This document shows, in pieces, positions 14,115-17,634 of a stretch of 17,634 nucleotides of DNA. The stretch is from assembly GCF_937873925.1 (NCBI RefSeq), contig NZ_CALNAT010000116.1, positions 1 to 17,634 on the forward strand. The letters are read 5' to 3'. The stretch is from an uncultured Proteiniphilum sp. (GTDB lineage: Bacteria > Bacteroidota > Bacteroidia > Bacteroidales > Dysgonomonadaceae). Under the pieces are notes generated by a model that was not told the DNA's origin, made no database searches, and was given only the letters and a program-made list of their open reading frames with translations. Position numbers and translations under genes: made by a program. How positions within the stretch are numbered: position 1 is the first letter of the stretch; every line of letters starts with the position of its first letter.

Positions 14115-17100
14115 TCAACTGTTTCTCACTATGCTGATGGTGAGCGTCTCGTCATCGATCTCTATTTCATCTTCAAGGCGTTCATTCACAAGGAGAATAT
14201 CATCGGCCAGGACCTGATTTTTGATATAATCGGCATTATGGGCGACAGCCTCGTCAAAAGCAGGATTGGACGAAAGCCTGATGGTGATGCGGTCCGTGAT
14301 CTCAAACTCCTTCGCCTTGCGCAGGTTCTGTATCCTGTTCACCAACTCCCGGGCGATACCTTCTTTCTGAAGCTCGCCGGTAAGGGTGACATCCAGTGCC
14401 ACTGTCAGTCGCCCTTCATTGGCTACCAGCCATCCCGGAATATCCTCGGAGATGATCTCCACATCATCGAGCGTCACCACAGCTTCCTGTCCCTCTACCG
14501 TTAAACCGAACCGGCCGTTCTTTTCCAGTGCCTGGATCTCTCCGGCCGTCATCTCCTGTATCCTCGGGGCCAGTTGCTTCATTATTTTCCCGTAGCGCGG
14601 TCCCAGTTTTTTGAAATCGGGCTTCACCCGTTTCACCAATATTTCGCTGGCCGTATCTACGAACTGCAGCTCTTTCACGTTCACCTCACTAAGGATCAAC
14701 GACTCTACGGATTGAATATTTATCTTCTGCTCCTCATCCGTTACGGGGATCATGATCCGGGAGAGCGGCTGGCGCACTTTGATATTTACCTTCCGGCGCA
14801 GCGACAGGACAATGGAGGAAGCTGTCTGGGCAAGATACATCTGCTCCTCAAGTTGCTTATCGATGAGTGAAACATCCCACAGGGGGAAATCGGACAGATG
14901 TACTGATTCAAACCGTTCGCTTCCCGCTTCCGAAACCAGGTCGAGATAGAGCCTGTCAGCATAAAAAGGAGCGATGGGCGCCATCAGTTTTGCCACGGTC
15001 ACCAGACATTGATACAGTGTCTGATAGGCCGATAACTTATCCTCGGTCATCTCTCCGCCCCAGAAACGTTTACGGTTGAGGCGCACATACCAGTTGCTGA
15101 GATGATCGTTCACAAAATCGGCAATGGCGCGACCCGCCTTAGTAGGCTCGTATGCTTCATAACTCTGGTCGACCTCCTTCACCAGCGAATGTAGCATCGA
15201 CATGATCCATCGGTCGATCTCAGGTCGTTTTTCAACGGCGATCTGCGGATATTGATCACGGAAATCATCCACATTGGCATACAATACAAAGAAAGAATAG
15301 GTATTATAAAGCGTTCCGAAGAACTTGCGGCGCACCTCTTCCACCCCTTCCATATCGAATTTCAGGTTCTCCCACGGTGCGGCATTGGTGATCATATACC
15401 AGCGCAGCGGATCGGAACCGTGCCGTTCTATGGTTTCAAAGGGATCCACCGCATTACCCAGCCGCTTCGACATCTTATTGCCGTTCTTATCGAGCACCAG
15501 CCCGTTGGATACGACGTTTTTAAAAGCCACACTGCCTTTTACCATCGAGGCAATGGCGTGCAGGGTGTAAAACCATCCGCGTGTCTGGTCTACTCCCTCC
15601 GCGATGAAGTCGGCGGGGAAAATATTCTGGAAATCTTCCTCTGCGATATGTGGATAGAACACCTGCGCAAAAGGCATGGCGCCACTGTCGAACCAGACAT
15701 CGATCAGGTCCGACTCACGCCGCATCGGCTTGCCGCCATCGGATACCAGCACGATATCATCCACATAGGGACGGTGCAGGTCTATCTGATCATACTCCAG
15801 TTCCTTATATTCGTTCAAATCCAGTCCTTTCCAGGGAAGTTCCGTCATAACACCCGCATCCATCGCCCTGCGCATCTCTTCATAGAGCTCTTTCACAGAA
15901 CCGATACATTTCTCCTCTTTTCCATCCTCGGTACGCCATACCGGAAGGGGCGTACCCCAATAGCGGCTGCGGCTCAGGTTCCAGTCCTGCAGGTTTTCGA
16001 GCCATTTCCCGAAACGCCCGGTACCGGTAGATTGCGGTTTCCAGTTGATGGTGTTATTGAGTTCTATCATCTTATCACGGCACGCCGTCGTACGGATAAA
16101 CCAGCTATCCAGCGGATAGTACAATACCGGCTTATCGGTCCGCCAGCAGTGCGGATAGGTATGCACCTGTTTCTCTATGCGGAACGCGCGGTTTTGCTGC
16201 TTGAGCATGACCGAGAGATCCACATCGAGCGTCGCATCCTCATCGGTAAGCGAATCATCGTAGGCATTTTTCACATACCTGCCGGCATATTCCCCGTAGA
16301 GGTCGGTATTTACATTGCGTTGCACAAATTCAGGATCGAGATCTTCGATACGGAAATATTTTCCGGTGAGATCCACCATCGGGCGAAGGCTCCCCTCTCT
16401 ATCGGTAAGCGTTAACCCGGGCACGTCTTTCTCCTTTCCCACTTTCGCGTCATCCGCACCAAAAGTAGGGGCTATATGCACGATACCGGTACCGTCTTCT
16501 GTGGTCACGAAATCAGCCGTCACCACTTTTAGCCCGTTTTCCGATACTTTCACCCAGGGAATAAGCTGTTCATATGCTATGCCGGCCAGTTCGGCGCCTT
16601 TCCACTCTTTATCGATCACACGGAAAGGGATATTCTTGTCGCCCGGTTTATAGTTGTCGAGCGGAAGTTCTCCGTTTTTCGCGGGGAAATAGACATTCAG
16701 CAGATTTTTGGCCAGCACGGCAGTCATCGGCTTGCCGGTATACTGGTTGTAGGTCTGCACCGCCACATACTCGATTTTAGGTCCCACAGCCAGCAACACA
16801 TTAGAGGGAAGGGTCCAGGGCGTGGTTGTCCAGGCCAGAAAGAACGATTCTCCAAACGCTGTCCATTGCGGTAGCGGGTCTTTGATCAGAAACTGGGCCG
16901 TGCAGGTCGTATCCTTCACGTCGCGGTAGCATCCCGGCTGGTTCAGTTCATGCGTGCTAAGGCCGGTACCGGCAGCAGGCGAATAGGGCTGTATGGTATA
17001 TCCCTTATAGAGATACCCTTTTTTATAGAGTTCCTTAAGCAGATACCAGAGGGTCTCGATATAACGGTTGTCATAGGTGATATAGGGATCCCCCATATCG

Positions 17101-17543
17101 ACCCAGTATCCCATTTTCCGGGTAAGTTCTTCCCACTCCCGGGTGTATTTCATTACTTCGGTACGGCACGCCGCATTATACTCTTCAACCGATATCTTTT
17201 TGCCGATATCTTCCTTTGTGATTCCCAGCGATTTTTCAACAGCCAGTTCCACGGGCAACCCGTGCGTATCCCATCCTGCTTTCCGGTTCACCAGAAAGCC
17301 TTTCATGGTTTTGTAACGACAGAAAATATCCTTGATGGAGCGTGCGATCACATGATGGATGCCCGGCATACCGTTAGCCGAGGGCGGCCCTTCATAAAAC
17401 ACGAACGGCGCATGTCCCTCCCGCGTTTCCAGACTTTTCCTGAAAACCTCTTTCTCATCCCAGGCTTTCAACATCTCCCTGTTTACTGCCGAGAGGTCTA
17501 AATGGCTGTATTCCGGAAATTTCTTATTCATTGTCAATGACAT
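14115..17543 (-). CDS. ileS: Isoleucyl-tRNA synthetase, IleRS2 type with altered HIGH motif
   Basis: This class I synthetase charges tRNA-Ile. The 1142-residue length, and no cysteine cluster in the C-terminal 250 residues (so no zinc domain), fit the eukaryote-like IleRS2 form. The Rossmann core starts with PPSANGMPGIHHVIARSIKD. The HIGH motif position reads G61-I-H-H64, with the usual first His and third Gly exchanged. KMSKR is intact (690-694). The CP1 editing domain (about 195-415) has TTPWTLPSN (240-248) and GTGIVHIAP-TFGADD (351-365). WFDSGAMPFAQ (617-627) follows. The anticodon-binding helical domain starts near residue 770. M5 (17531) is an alternative start. The gene has a clear promoter 25 bp upstream and ends 28 nt before the hairpin repeat array. 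Confidence 0.97.
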   Translation of the reverse strand: MSLTMNKKFPEYSHLDLSAVNREMLKAWDEKEVFRKSLETREGHAPFVFYEGPPSANGMPGIHHVIARSIKDIFCRYKTMKGFLVNRKAGWDTHGLPVELAVEKSLGITKEDIGKKISVEEYNAACRTEVMKYTREWEELTRKMGYWVDMGDPYITYDNRYIETLWYLLKELYKKGYLYKGYTIQPYSPAAGTGLSTHELNQPGCYRDVKDTTCTAQFLIKDPLPQWTAFGESFFLAWTTTPWTLPSNVLLAVGPKIEYVAVQTYNQYTGKPMTAVLAKNLLNVYFPAKNGELPLDNYKPGDKNIPFRVIDKEWKGAELAGIAYEQLIPWVKVSENGLKVVTADFVTTEDGTGIVHIAPTFGADDAKVGKEKDVPGLTLTDREGSLRPMVDLTGKYFRIEDLDPEFVQRNVNTDLYGEYAGRYVKNAYDDSLTDEDATLDVDLSVMLKQQNRAFRIEKQVHTYPHCWRTDKPVLYYPLDSWFIRTTACRDKMIELNNTINWKPQSTGTGRFGKWLENLQDWNLSRSRYWGTPLPVWRTEDGKEEKCIGSVKELYEEMRRAMDAGVMTELPWKGLDLNEYKELEYDQIDLHRPYVDDIVLVSDGGKPMRRESDLIDVWFDSGAMPFAQVFYPHIAEEDFQNIFPADFIAEGVDQTRGWFYTLHAIASMVKGSVAFKNVVSNGLVLDKNGNKMSKRLGNAVDPFETIERHGSDPLRWYMITNAAPWENLKFDMEGVEEVRRKFFGTLYNTYSFFVLYANVDDFRDQYPQIAVEKRPEIDRWIMSMLHSLVKEVDQSYEAYEPTKAGRAIADFVNDHLSNWYVRLNRKRFWGGEMTEDKLSAYQTLYQCLVTVAKLMAPIAPFYADRLYLDLVSEAGSERFESVHLSDFPLWDVSLIDKQLEEQMYLAQTASSIVLSLRRKVNIKVRQPLSRIMIPVTDEEQKINIQSVESLILSEVNVKELQFVDTASEILVKRVKPDFKKLGPRYGKIMKQLAPRIQEMTAGEIQALEKNGRFGLTVEGQEAVVTLDDVEIISEDIPGWLVANEGRLTVALDVTLTGELQKEGIARELVNRIQNLRKAKEFEITDRITIRLSSNPAFDEAVAHNADYIKNQVLADDILLVNERLEDEIEIDDETLTISIVRNS

Positions 17544-17567
17544 TTATACCACACAAAAATTAAGATG

Positions 17568-17598
17568 CAAAGGTAGCAATAAATTGAGAAACGGCAAC
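17568..17598 (-). promoter_or_regulatory. ileS promoter
   Basis: The minus strand reads GTTG (17595-17598), 19 bp, then TACCTTTG (17568-17575). The -7 box is an exact TAnnTTTG match and the spacing is ideal. The start would be near 17561, giving an 18-nt leader. No T-box or other leader structure fits in so short a space. Confidence 0.75.
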
Positions 17599-17611
17599 CG
17601 AAACCCTAAGA

Positions 17612-17619
17612 CAAATATA
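17612..17619 (-). promoter_or_regulatory. Possible second -7 box upstream of ileS
   Basis: TATATTTG on the minus strand is an exact -7 match. Its -33 partner would lie beyond the right edge of the window, so it cannot be assessed. Confidence 0.25.
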
Positions 17620-17634
17620 TTGCCCTGAAGGGAC

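Noticed and set aside
15252..16415. Open plus-strand frame of 387 codons opposite ileS
   Set aside because: It lies wholly inside a clearly functional ileS, and its translation resembles no family and has no start context.
17544..17567. T-box or other tRNA-sensing leader for ileS
   Set aside because: The predicted leader is about 18 nt, too short for such an element, and no T-box sequence is visible.

Overview
The window looks like a core-genome segment of a Bacteroidales bacterium. The evidence is the house-keeping gene set (PPDK, a type 2 IleRS, a DUF4296 lipoprotein, a TraR/DksA-like protein without most zinc ligands, an OstA-like protein next to a SurA-like chaperone) and repeated matches to the Bacteroidetes promoter pattern (-7 box TAnnTTTG, -33 box TTG/TTTG, 19-20 bp apart). 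A member of Dysgonomonadaceae or a related family is plausible, but I could not run a comparison. Every gene I can support is on the minus strand, so transcription runs from high to low coordinates. No phage, IS, CRISPR or resistance island is visible.

Layout in the direction of transcription. (1) ileS (17543-14115), with a clear promoter just inside the right edge. (2) A 326-nt intergenic stretch holding three tandem copies of a ~69-bp hairpin repeat, then the TraR/DksA-like gene, lspA and a DUF4296 lipoprotein gene that overlaps the end of lspA. (3) ppdK alone, with its own -7 box and a strong hairpin terminator. (4) An envelope pair: a SurA-like periplasmic chaperone and an OstA/LptA-like protein. 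(5) A fourth copy of the 69-bp repeat, followed by a small membrane protein gene, mutL, a YghZ-type aldo/keto reductase and a Rieske-like lipoprotein. (6) A cation:proton antiporter with its own promoter and a ~147-nt leader. (7) A tRNA-Gly(GCC) locus: the promoter faces a broken 5'-half tRNA copy, and the intact tRNA follows.

Themes. lspA processes lipoproteins, and two lipoproteins are encoded here (the DUF4296 protein and the Rieske-like protein). The SurA-like and OstA-like proteins are expected to act together in outer-membrane and LPS biogenesis. The rest is translation (IleRS, tRNA-Gly), DNA repair (MutL) and central carbon metabolism (PPDK, glyceraldehyde-3-phosphate detoxification).

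I did not find a multi-gene system that looks new. The points worth a second look are: a hairpin repeat family that carries a Bacteroidetes-type promoter and sits directly upstream of genes; an IleRS whose HIGH motif is rearranged to GIHH, linked to mupirocin hyper-resistance; a MutL whose endonuclease metal site is eroded; a Rieske-like lipoprotein with C-x-H/C-x-x-C ligands; a DksA-like protein with one of four zinc cysteines; a tRNA-Gly duplication scar; and several short-period intergenic repeats.
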